A DNA stretch of 64,000 nucleotides, taken from Aestuariivita sp. (GTDB lineage: Bacteria > Pseudomonadota > Alphaproteobacteria > Rhodobacterales > Rhodobacteraceae). The stretch lies in the NCBI GenBank assembly GCA_018401465.1, contig JAGYKE010000004.1:2015857-2079856 (forward strand). Direction: 5' to 3'. The position numbers were made by a program, and so were the translations under genes. How positions within the stretch are numbered: position 1 is the first letter of the stretch; each line of letters opens with the position of its first letter. This document shows, one piece after another, positions 57,270 to 64,000 of the stretch. The notes under the pieces were generated by a model, which searched no databases, was not told the origin of the DNA, and saw nothing but the letters and a program-made list of their open reading frames with translations.

Positions 57270-58894
57270 ACCCCGAAATGACCCGCGAACGCCTCACCCT
57301 CTACGACACCACGCTGCGCGACGGACAGCAGACCCAAGGGGTCCAGTTCTCGACCGCCGAGAAGGTCCAGATCGCCCGCGCCCTCGACGCGCTTGGGGTC
57401 GATTACATCGAAGGCGGCTGGCCGGGCGCGAACCCCACCGACAGCGCCTTCTTCGACGCCGCCCCCGAAACCCGCGCCCGCATGACCGCCTTCGGCATGA
57501 CCAAGCGGGCAGGGCGGTCGGCGGAAAACGACGATGTCCTCGCCGCCGTCCTGAACGCGGGCACGCCCTCGGTCTGCCTCGTCGGCAAGACGCACGTCTT
57601 CCACGTGACCGAGGCGCTCGGCATCACCAACGACGAAAACCTCGATAACATCGCGGCCTCCATTGCCCACATCACCGCGAAAGGCCGCGAGGCGATCTTC
57701 GACGCCGAACATTTCTTCGACGGCTACAAGGCCGACCCCGCCTATGCGACCGCCTGCCTGCAGGCCGCGCTTGATGCGGGCGCGCGTTGGGTCGTGCTGT
57801 GCGACACCAACGGCGGCACGCTGCCCCATGAAGTGGGCGAGATCACCGCCGCCGTCATCGCCGCCGGCATCCCCGGCGACAAACTCGGCATCCACACCCA
57901 CAATGACGCCGACTGCGCCGTCGCCGCCAGCCTCGCCGCCGTGGACGCGGGCGCGCGCCAGATCCAGGGCACCCTGAACGGCCTCGGCGAACGCTGCGGC
58001 AACGCGAACCTGACCGCGCTGATCCCGACGCTTCTGCTGAAGGAACCCTATGCCAGCCGGTTCGAGACGGGCATCACGGTGGAGGCCCTGCAGGGTCTGA
58101 CCCGCACGAGCCGGATGCTCGACGACATCCTGAACCGCGTGCCGCTTCGCCAGGCCGCCTATGTGGGCGCAAGCGCCTTCGCTCACAAGGCGGGCCTGCA
58201 CGCGAGCGCGATCCTGAAGAACCCCGCCACCTACGAACACATCGACCCCGGCCTTGTGGGCAACACCCGCATCATCCCGATGTCGAACCAGGCGGGCCAG
58301 TCGAACCTGCGCTCGCGTCTCGCCGATGCGGGCCTCAGCGTCGCCGCAGATGACCCCGCGCTGCCGCGCATCCTCGATCTGATCAAGACGCGCGAGGATG
58401 AAGGCTACAGCTACGACACCGCGCAGGCCTCGTTCGAGATCCTCGCCCGCGCCGAACTGGGCCAGTTGCCCGAGTATTTCGAGGTCAAGCGCTACAAGGT
58501 CACGGTCGAACGGCGCAAGAACAAGTATGACCGCATGGTCAGCCTGTCGGAGGCGGTCGTGGTCGTGAAGGTAGACGGCGAAAAGCGGCTGTCGGTCAGC
58601 GAAAGCCTCGATTCCGAGGGCAATGACCGCGGCCCCGTCAACGCGCTCGCCAAGGCTCTTGCCAAGGATCTGGGGCAGTACTCCGCCATCCTCGACGACA
58701 TGCGGCTGGTGGACTTCAAGGTCCGCATCACCCAAGGCGGAACCGAGGCCGTCACCCGCGTCATCATCGACAGCGAAGACGGCCGCGGCCGCCGCTGGTC
58801 CACCGTGGGTGTCAGCGCCAATATCGTGGACGCGAGCTTCGAGGCGCTGCTCGACGCCATCCGCTGGAAATTGATCCGTGACGTCGGCGCCTGA
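57263..58894 (+). CDS. cimA: Citramalate synthase
   Basis: A 543-residue enzyme of the LeuA/HCS superfamily, making (R)-citramalate from pyruvate and acetyl-CoA for isoleucine synthesis without threonine. The catalytic barrel has TLYDTTLRDGQQTQGVQF, VVLCDTNGGTLPHEV and GIHTHNDADCAVA with the metal ligands. The C-terminal third is a LeuA-type dimer/allosteric domain, where isoleucine control is expected. The length and the GQQTQG variant point to CimA rather than LeuA. ATG 57263 follows AAAAGGCG; ATG 57278 is an alternative. The next gene starts 17 bases before its stop. Confidence 0.94.
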   Translation: MGHPEMTRERLTLYDTTLRDGQQTQGVQFSTAEKVQIARALDALGVDYIEGGWPGANPTDSAFFDAAPETRARMTAFGMTKRAGRSAENDDVLAAVLNAGTPSVCLVGKTHVFHVTEALGITNDENLDNIAASIAHITAKGREAIFDAEHFFDGYKADPAYATACLQAALDAGARWVVLCDTNGGTLPHEVGEITAAVIAAGIPGDKLGIHTHNDADCAVAASLAAVDAGARQIQGTLNGLGERCGNANLTALIPTLLLKEPYASRFETGITVEALQGLTRTSRMLDDILNRVPLRQAAYVGASAFAHKAGLHASAILKNPATYEHIDPGLVGNTRIIPMSNQAGQSNLRSRLADAGLSVAADDPALPRILDLIKTREDEGYSYDTAQASFEILARAELGQLPEYFEVKRYKVTVERRKNKYDRMVSLSEAVVVVKVDGEKRLSVSESLDSEGNDRGPVNALAKALAKDLGQYSAILDDMRLVDFKVRITQGGTEAVTRVIIDSEDGRGRRWSTVGVSANIVDASFEALLDAIRWKLIRDVGA

Positions 58895-59654
58895 CATCAC
58901 GGCTTGCGCGCAACTGGTCGAACGGGGCGATCCCGACCGGTTCCTCGCGGTCATGGCTGCGCCTCCGTCCGCGCGGGTAAAACTCTTCCCGCTCTACGCC
59001 TTCAACATCGAGGTCGCCCGCGCGCCCTGGCTCACGCAGGAAAGCATCATCGCGGAAATGCGCCTGCAATGGTGGCGCGACGCCCTGACCGAGATCGCCA
59101 CGGGCCAACCGGTCCGTCCGCACGAGGTGACAACTCCGCTCGCCGCCGCGATCACGTCGGACATCGCGCGCGCGCTCGATTCACTGATCGAGGCGCGGCG
59201 CTGGGACATCTACCGCGACCCTTTCGAGGATGAGGCCGCCTTCGCCGCCCATCTCGACGCGACCTCGGGCACGCTGCTGTGGGCCGCCGCTGCCAGTCTC
59301 GGGCCCGCGGATGAGGTGACGGTGCGCGATGCCGCTTACGCGCTGGGCCTTGCCAACTGGTTCCGCGCGATTCCCGATCTGCAGGCGCGCGGCCGCATCC
59401 CGCTGGTCGACGGCACCCACGCGGCCGTCGCGCGGCTTGCCCTTGATGGTCTGGCCCGGCTTGCCCGCGCGCGCTCCCGCCGCCGCTCCGTCTCGACGGC
59501 CGCCGCGCCCGCCATGCTCGCCTGCTGGGAAAGCGAAGCGATCCTCACCCGTGCTGCCCGCGATCCCGGTGCTGTCGGGCAAGGGCGGCTCGACACCAGC
59601 CCGGCCCGCAAGCGCCTGACGCTCATGCTGCGCGCGGCCAGCGGGGTCTGGTGA
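58878..59654 (+). CDS. Squalene/phytoene synthase-fold protein, NDUFAF6-like
   Basis: A 258-residue protein of the phytoene/squalene synthase fold, starting at GTG 58878 inside the cimA gene. The first aspartate-rich motif of true synthases (DxxxD) is missing; instead it has LYAFNIEVARAPWLTQESII and EMRLQWWRDALTEI. This AFNIE and R-x-Q-W-W-R pattern is that of mitochondrial NDUFAF6, a complex I assembly factor. Catalysis of head-to-head prenyl joining is therefore unlikely. The second aspartate motif is also weak. Function in complex I assembly is inferred. Confidence 0.8.
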   Translation: MTSAPDITACAQLVERGDPDRFLAVMAAPPSARVKLFPLYAFNIEVARAPWLTQESIIAEMRLQWWRDALTEIATGQPVRPHEVTTPLAAAITSDIARALDSLIEARRWDIYRDPFEDEAAFAAHLDATSGTLLWAAAASLGPADEVTVRDAAYALGLANWFRAIPDLQARGRIPLVDGTHAAVARLALDGLARLARARSRRRSVSTAAAPAMLACWESEAILTRAARDPGAVGQGRLDTSPARKRLTLMLRAASGVW

Positions 59655-59666
59655 CACCCCGGTCCT

Positions 59667-59763
59667 TCTTCGGGTTCACAAATATCCCGGGGCTGAGCGC
59701 CGCAAGGCGCGAGGGGATTGTCCATTGTCCGCCATTGGTCCGAGGACAATGGGCGATGCCCCC
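59667..59763 (+). repeat. Intergenic repeat copy D (long variant)
   Basis: Starts TCTTCGGG, CAAATATCCCGGGG, 13 bp after the stop of the NDUFAF6-like gene, then has an extra GCGCCGCAAGGCGC hairpin segment, the module CCATTGGTCC-GA-GGACAATGG and ends GATGCCCCC. It lies between convergent genes. Confidence 0.75.
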
Positions 59764-60987
59764 TCAGGCCTTCGAAGATCTCGGGCGCAGCACGAGCCAG
59801 ATCAGCGATGCCCCCGCCAGCGTCAGGAAGGGCACCATCGCCAGGTTCACGGCGTTCCAGCCTTCGATCGGCGTGCCGCCCGAACAGTTCAGGAGCCCGC
59901 CCGAAGCGAGCGAGGCCGCCGTCACGCCGCCGAAGACCAGAAGGTCGTTCAGTCCCTGTACGCGGCCCCGTTCGTGGCTCGCGTGGCCCGAGGCAAGCAT
60001 CGTTGTCGCTCCGATGAAGCCGAAATTCCAGCCAATCCCCAAGAGGATCAGCGCCACATAGAAATTGGTGAGCGCCACACCCTGCAGGGCCACGACCCCG
60101 GCCAGCGCAAGGATGAACAGGCCAGTTCCCACGATCTTTTCGACGCCGAAGCGCGCGATCATGTGTCCGGTGATGAAGGACGGAGCATACATCGCCAGAA
60201 CATGGGCCGTGACCACGTTCGATGCATCCGCCACGGCAAAGCCGCAGGCGACGACCGCCAGCGGTGTCGAGGTCATGACAAGGTTCATCAGCGCATACGA
60301 CACCATGCCGCAGATGATCGCGACGGCGACGCGCGGCTCGCGCAGAAGTTCGGCCCGGCTGCGCCCGCGTGGATCGCCCGCGACGGGCTTCGGCGGCTTC
60401 GGGATGTCGAGCAGGAAGAACAGCAGCATCCCCACCGCGTTCAGCCCGATGATCGACAGATAGACCGGCACATAGCGCGCCGCCGTCGCATCCGGATTGC
60501 CCGCCGTGAGTATCGACACCAGCTGTGGGCCGATGACCGCCGACAGAAGCCCCCCCGCCATCACATAGGAAATGGCCTTGGGCCGGTAGGCCTCGGACGC
60601 GGTATCAGCGGCGGCGAACCGGTAGAAACCCTGCGCCGACATGTAGATGCCGGTCAGGTAGCTGCCCGCGACGAAAAGCCAGAAACTGCCCAGATAGAGC
60701 GCCAGCGCGGCGATGGCCGCGCCTGCCATGCCACCGGTCGCCCCCACCAAGAAGCCCGCGCGCCGCCCGAATCGCTGCATCAGCGGGCTGATCCAGGGCG
60801 CTGTCGTCATCGACCCGAACACGATGAGCGAAATGGGCAGGGTGGCCAGACAGGCGATCGGGCTCAGCTGCTGACCCGCAAGCCCGCCGATCACGAAGAT
60901 CATGGGCATCTGTGCGCCAAGGAAGGCCTGCGCCGCCACAAGAACGGCGACGTTGCGTTTGGCGATACTGTCGGATGTCGTTGCCAT
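59764..60987 (-). CDS. Major facilitator superfamily transporter
   Basis: A 407-residue protein with twelve hydrophobic segments in two halves, separated by a hydrophilic loop around 195-220 (IPKPPKPVAGDPRGRSRAEL). The cytoplasmic loop 2-3 has MQRFGRRAGFLVGA (a G-x-x-x-D/R-R-x-G-R-R-like signature). Substrate unknown; no drug- or sugar-specific motif stands out. It is convergent with the preceding gene and divergent from the DNA glycosylase. Confidence 0.9.
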   Translation of the reverse strand: MATTSDSIAKRNVAVLVAAQAFLGAQMPMIFVIGGLAGQQLSPIACLATLPISLIVFGSMTTAPWISPLMQRFGRRAGFLVGATGGMAGAAIAALALYLGSFWLFVAGSYLTGIYMSAQGFYRFAAADTASEAYRPKAISYVMAGGLLSAVIGPQLVSILTAGNPDATAARYVPVYLSIIGLNAVGMLLFFLLDIPKPPKPVAGDPRGRSRAELLREPRVAVAIICGMVSYALMNLVMTSTPLAVVACGFAVADASNVVTAHVLAMYAPSFITGHMIARFGVEKIVGTGLFILALAGVVALQGVALTNFYVALILLGIGWNFGFIGATTMLASGHASHERGRVQGLNDLLVFGGVTAASLASGGLLNCSGGTPIEGWNAVNLAMVPFLTLAGASLIWLVLRPRSSKA

Positions 60988-61062
60988 GTGAAGTGACTAG
61001 TCCCCTTCGCATCCGGGCACAAGACGGCTTGCAGCGGCCCGCCCGGCGCCTATGGTCGCGGT

Positions 61063-61695
61063 ATGGAGCTTGGGCGCATCATCGAAACCCCGGACTGCGT
61101 CGCGGAAGGGGCAGACTGGCTTTGCGCGCGCGAGCCGCGCTTCGCCTATGCGCTGACGCTGACCGGGCCCTTGCCACTGCGCCGCAAGCCCGATGGCTTC
61201 GCAGAACTTCTGTCTGCCATCATCAGCCAGCAGGTGAGCGTCGCCTCGGCCAATGCGATCCGCGGGCGGATGGAGGTGGCGGGGCTGATGACGCCCGGCG
61301 CGCTGGCCCGTGCCAGGGATGACGATCTGCGCGCCGCCGGGCTCAGCCGGCAGAAGATGCGCTATGCCCGCGCGCTGGCGGGGGCGGGGATCGACTATGC
61401 CGCCCTGCGCGTGGCCCCGACCGATGCGGTTCTGGCGCGGCTGACCGAAGTGCCGGGGATCGGGGTCTGGACGGCCGAGATCTATGTGATGTTCGCGCTC
61501 GGGCGCGCGGACGTCTTCGCGCCGGGCGACCTCGCCCTGCAGGAAGCGGCGCGGATGCTCTTCGATCTGCCCGACCGCCCGCGCGACCGCGCCCTGCGGC
61601 AGATGGCCGAAGCATGGAGCCCATGGCGCTCGGTTGCCGCGCGGTTGCTCTGGGCCTATTACCACGTGGCGAAGGACAGGGAAGGGATCGCATGA
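61063..61695 (+). CDS. DNA-3-methyladenine glycosylase family protein (HhH-GPD)
   Basis: A 210-residue base-excision enzyme with the helix-hairpin-helix and catalytic Asp of the AlkA branch: LTEVPGIGVWTAEIYVMF followed by PGDLALQEA, where the aspartate after Pro-Gly is the likely catalytic residue. The N-terminal LLSAIISQQVSVASANAI is typical. It removes alkylated bases. The stop overlaps the next gene's ATG by four bases (ATGA), implying an operon. Other family members act on different lesions, so the exact substrate is uncertain. Confidence 0.92.
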   Translation: MELGRIIETPDCVAEGADWLCAREPRFAYALTLTGPLPLRRKPDGFAELLSAIISQQVSVASANAIRGRMEVAGLMTPGALARARDDDLRAAGLSRQKMRYARALAGAGIDYAALRVAPTDAVLARLTEVPGIGVWTAEIYVMFALGRADVFAPGDLALQEAARMLFDLPDRPRDRALRQMAEAWSPWRSVAARLLWAYYHVAKDREGIA

Positions 61696-62357
61696 CACGG
61701 GTGCTGAACGCGGGCCGCAAGCGGCCGACATCGGGGCAGACGCGGTCTGTTGTCGTGTTCCTGCATGGCTATGGTGCCAACGGCGCCGATCTTCTGGGCC
61801 TTGCCGATCCGCTGTGTGATCATCTGCCCGATACGCTGTTCGTCGCACCCGATGCGCCCGAATCCTGCGCCGGCGCTCCCTTCGGGTTCCAGTGGTTTCC
61901 GATTCCCTGGATCGACGGGTCGTCGGACGAGGAGGCCGCGCGCGGCATGGCGGCGGCTGTCGATGACCTGAATGCCTTTCTCGATGCGCTCATGGTGGAC
62001 GAGGACGTGCTGCCGGAACAGGTGGCGCTGTTCGGGTTCAGTCAGGGCACGATGATGTCGCTTCACGTCGCCCCGCGGCGCGAAGACCCGATCGCGGGCG
62101 TCGTGGCCTTCTCCGGTCGCCTGCTCGAGCCCGACCTGCTGCCAGAAGAGGTGCAAAGCCGCATGCCCGTCCTTCTTGTCCATGGCGATCAGGACGATCT
62201 TGTGCCCATCCAGTCGCTGCCCGAGGCGGCCGAAGCGCTGCAGGGCGCGGGGTTCACCGAGGTCTTCGCGCATGTGATGAAGGGCACCGGCCACGGGATA
62301 GCCCCTGATGGTCTGGGCGTCGCGCTGGCCTTCCTGCGCGACAAGCTGAACTTCTGA
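61692..62357 (+). CDS. Phospholipase/carboxylesterase family alpha/beta hydrolase
   Basis: A 221-residue serine hydrolase. Nucleophile elbow GFSQGTMMSL (Ser in G-F-S-Q-G), Asp in VLLVHGDQDDLVP, and His in KGTGHGIAPDG complete the triad. FLHGYGANGADLLGLA gives the oxyanion hole. Such enzymes hydrolyse short acyl esters, lysophospholipids or acyl-thioesters; the natural substrate is unknown. No signal peptide. Translationally coupled to the glycosylase upstream. Confidence 0.9.
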   Translation: MTRVLNAGRKRPTSGQTRSVVVFLHGYGANGADLLGLADPLCDHLPDTLFVAPDAPESCAGAPFGFQWFPIPWIDGSSDEEAARGMAAAVDDLNAFLDALMVDEDVLPEQVALFGFSQGTMMSLHVAPRREDPIAGVVAFSGRLLEPDLLPEEVQSRMPVLLVHGDQDDLVPIQSLPEAAEALQGAGFTEVFAHVMKGTGHGIAPDGLGVALAFLRDKLNF

Positions 62358-62558
62358 AACGCACCCCGTCTGGCAGGCCTGCCCGCGTCGCGGGCTTTCA
62401 TGCCGCTGTCACACGCCCCGGCTATCCCTTCGGCAACCCATGCAGATTATGGGGGTTGCTGCCTTGCGGCCACGATATATAGTCAAGGCAAGACTGGGGC
62501 GGGTTCCCCGCTCTGGTGCCGGATCGCGAGGCGGACAGGCCAGGGACGGTTATGGACC

Positions 62559-63143
62559 ATGGATGCTGACTTCAGAACGGAATTTGTGCGCGCCCCGGGC
62601 GCGCTGAAACAGCACCCGGCACTGGTGCTGAACGCCGACTACCGCCCGCTGTCCTATTACCCCCTGTCGCTCTGGACTTGGCAGGAAGCGATCAAGGCGG
62701 CCTGGCTCGACCGGGTGGACATCGTGGCGGAGTATGACGCGGTGGTGCGCAGCCCGACGACGGAAATCCGCATCCCGTCCGTCGTCGTGCTGAAGGATTT
62801 CGTGAAGCCTCAGAAGCAGGTGGCCTTCACGCGCTTCAACCTTTTCCTGCGCGACGAGTTCTGCTGCCAGTATTGTGGGGCGAGGGGCGATCTGACCTTC
62901 GACCACGTCGTGCCGCGCGCGGCCGGTGGCGTGACAAGCTGGCAGAACGTGGTGGCGGCCTGCGCGCCCTGCAACCTGCGCAAGGGGTCGAAGTCGCTGC
63001 GTCAGGCGGGCATGGCGCTGCGCAAGCCGCCGCGCCAGCCGGGGGCGGAAGAGCTGCGCAACATGGGTCGCCGGTTCCCGCCGAACTTCCTGCACGACAG
63101 CTGGATCGATTATCTTTACTGGGACGCCGAGCTGGAAGCGTGA
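62559..63143 (+). CDS. HNH endonuclease family protein
   Basis: A 194-residue protein with a zinc-binding HNH domain: CQYCGARGDLTFDHVVPRAA, then GGVTSWQNVVAACAPCNLRK, the C-x2-C pairs flanking the H-N-H core. The N-terminal part (ALVLNADYRPLSYYPLSLWT) is standard for the stand-alone HNH proteins found widely in alphaproteobacteria, whose cellular job is not known. ATG 62559 is in the correct frame; the ATG at 62552 is not. A TATATA-like sequence lies about 80 bp upstream. Confidence 0.9.
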   Translation: MDADFRTEFVRAPGALKQHPALVLNADYRPLSYYPLSLWTWQEAIKAAWLDRVDIVAEYDAVVRSPTTEIRIPSVVVLKDFVKPQKQVAFTRFNLFLRDEFCCQYCGARGDLTFDHVVPRAAGGVTSWQNVVAACAPCNLRKGSKSLRQAGMALRKPPRQPGAEELRNMGRRFPPNFLHDSWIDYLYWDAELEA

Positions 63144-63149
63144 GGCCGG

Positions 63150-63234
63150 TGGGGGCTCTGCCCCGTCGCCAGTGTCTCTCGGACCAATGGCGCGACAATG
63201 GCGACCCCCGGGGATGTTTGGGGCGAGAGGAAGA
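63150..63234 (-). repeat. Intergenic repeat copy E (near-identical to copy B)
   Basis: Read on the minus strand from the ornithine cyclodeaminase stop: TCTTCCTCTCGCCCC, AAACATCCCCGGGGGTCGCC, CCATTGGTCCGAGAGACA, GGGGCAGAGCCCCC. It matches copy B almost base for base and lies between convergent genes. Confidence 0.8.
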
Positions 63235-64000
63235 TCAGACCGCCGGGACCGGGGCAGGGCGGGCGCGCTGCAGCATCCCGAACAGGTCGCGCGGATCGTC
63301 GGGATCGGCAAGCAGGTCGAGCGGATGGAACAGCCCCGTGCGCTCGAGCCGGTCGCGCAGGTAGCGCAGAGCGCTGAAATCCTCGATCGCGAAGCCGACG
63401 CTGTCGAACAGCGTGATCTGGTCCGGCGAGCGGCGGCCCGGCACCTCGCCCGTGATGACGCGCCAGAACTCGGTGACCGGATGATCGGGGGGCAGTTGCT
63501 GGATTTCGCCTTCGATCCGCGTCTGGGGCGGATATTCGACGAAGATGGCGGCGCGGTGCAGGATGCCGGGGGCAAGTTCGGTCTTGCCCGGGCAATCGCC
63601 GCCGATGGCGTTCAGGTGCACGCCCGGGCCCACCATGTTGTCGGACAGGATTGTGGCGTTCGCCTTGTCTGCGGTCGATGTTGTGATGATCTGCGCGCCT
63701 TCGATGGCCTGTTCGGCGCTTGCGCAGGGGATGACCTTGAGGCCCGTCCCTTCGAGGTTGCGCGCGCATTTCACGGTGGCGGCAGGGTCGATGTCCCACA
63801 GCCTGACGGTGTCGATGCCGCAGATCGCCAGAAAGGCGAGGCACTGGAACTCCGCCTGCGCGCCGTTGCCGATCATCGCCATGACGTGGGCGCCTTCGGG
63901 GGCGAGATGCTTTGCCGCCAGCGCCGACATCGCCGCGGTGCGCATCGCGGTGAGCAGTGTCATCTCAGTGAGGAGCACGGGATAACCCGTTGAGACGTCA
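63235..64000 (-). CDS. Ornithine cyclodeaminase, 5' end outside window
   Basis: The last 255 residues of an ornithine cyclodeaminase/mu-crystallin family protein. The NAD-binding Rossmann segment is MAMIGNGAQAEFQCLAF, followed by ITTSTADKANATIL and VHLNAIGGDCPGKTEL, the last typical of true ornithine cyclodeaminases that turn ornithine into proline and ammonia. The start lies beyond the right edge; the visible N-terminal part is DVSTGYPVLLTEMTLLTAMR. Other family members act on different amino acids, so substrate assignment rests on these motifs. Confidence 0.9.
   Translation of the reverse strand, partial: DVSTGYPVLLTEMTLLTAMRTAAMSALAAKHLAPEGAHVMAMIGNGAQAEFQCLAFLAICGIDTVRLWDIDPAATVKCARNLEGTGLKVIPCASAEQAIEGAQIITTSTADKANATILSDNMVGPGVHLNAIGGDCPGKTELAPGILHRAAIFVEYPPQTRIEGEIQQLPPDHPVTEFWRVITGEVPGRRSPDQITLFDSVGFAIEDFSALRYLRDRLERTGLFHPLDLLADPDDPRDLFGMLQRARPAPVPAV

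Overview
This window is chromosomal DNA from a high-GC alphaproteobacterium, most probably of the Rhodobacteraceae (Rhodobacter/Roseobacter group). The evidence is the gene set and its order: a CcmE/F/H cluster that encloses an endolysin and holin of gene-transfer-agent type, trpE separated from trpGDC by a YibQ-type gene, a GTTC-N7-GTTC SOS box at lexA, an adenosylcobalamin-dependent ribonucleotide reductase, a non-pyrrolysine MttB protein, and a fused indolepyruvate oxidoreductase. I see no insertion sequence, integrase, CRISPR array or rRNA. One tRNA (Pro, anticodon TGG) is present. Coding density is high and nearly all genes look like core metabolism.

Layout: 1-4 kb holds valine-degradation genes (3-hydroxyisobutyryl-CoA hydrolase cut by the window edge, isobutyryl-CoA dehydrogenase, methylmalonate-semialdehyde dehydrogenase) with an L,D-transpeptidase between them and a divergent LysR regulator. 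5-11 kb has a CBS protein, coaD, gap with a CceR-like operator, a DUF808 membrane protein, transketolase, a coiled-coil protein and zapA. 12-19.7 kb has grxD, bolA and purL, then a LysR gene divergent from indolepyruvate ferredoxin oxidoreductase. 19.8-27.7 kb is a plus-strand run: acyltransferase, murI, argC, ccmE, endolysin, holin, ccmF, ccmH, enoyl-CoA hydratase. 27.7-38 kb is mainly minus strand: gltA, gltX, lexA and a tightly overlapping trpG-trpD-trpC-moaC-moeA operon, with comEC on the plus strand. 38-48 kb holds the YibQ-type deacetylase, ppiD-trpE, an aminotransferase, gpt, fabI, pdxH, a double cold-shock protein, a DUF192 protein and tRNA-Pro. 48-64 kb holds nrdJ, the mttB homologue, an aminotransferase, cysS, cimA, an NDUFAF6-like protein, an MFS transporter, a DNA glycosylase, an esterase, an HNH protein and the end of ornithine cyclodeaminase.

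Links between genes: the endolysin/holin pair (cell lysis and particle release), comEC (DNA import) and lexA (a known GTA regulator in R. capsulatus) lie within about 10 kb of each other. They cover the release, uptake and control sides of gene-transfer-agent biology, although no capsid or packaging genes are in view. The valine genes, ior and cimA connect branched-chain and aromatic amino-acid metabolism to central carbon, with gap, tkt and gltA nearby.

The most interesting non-genic signals are five. (1) A modular intergenic repeat occurs five times, each copy reading away from a stop codon. (2) A stretch of about 420 bp inside cysS has about 51% GC against about 63% around it. (3) A multibranched palindromic element lies between cysS and cimA. 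(4) The nrdJ leader carries nested inverted repeats. (5) An EF-hand-like loop sits inside the endolysin.
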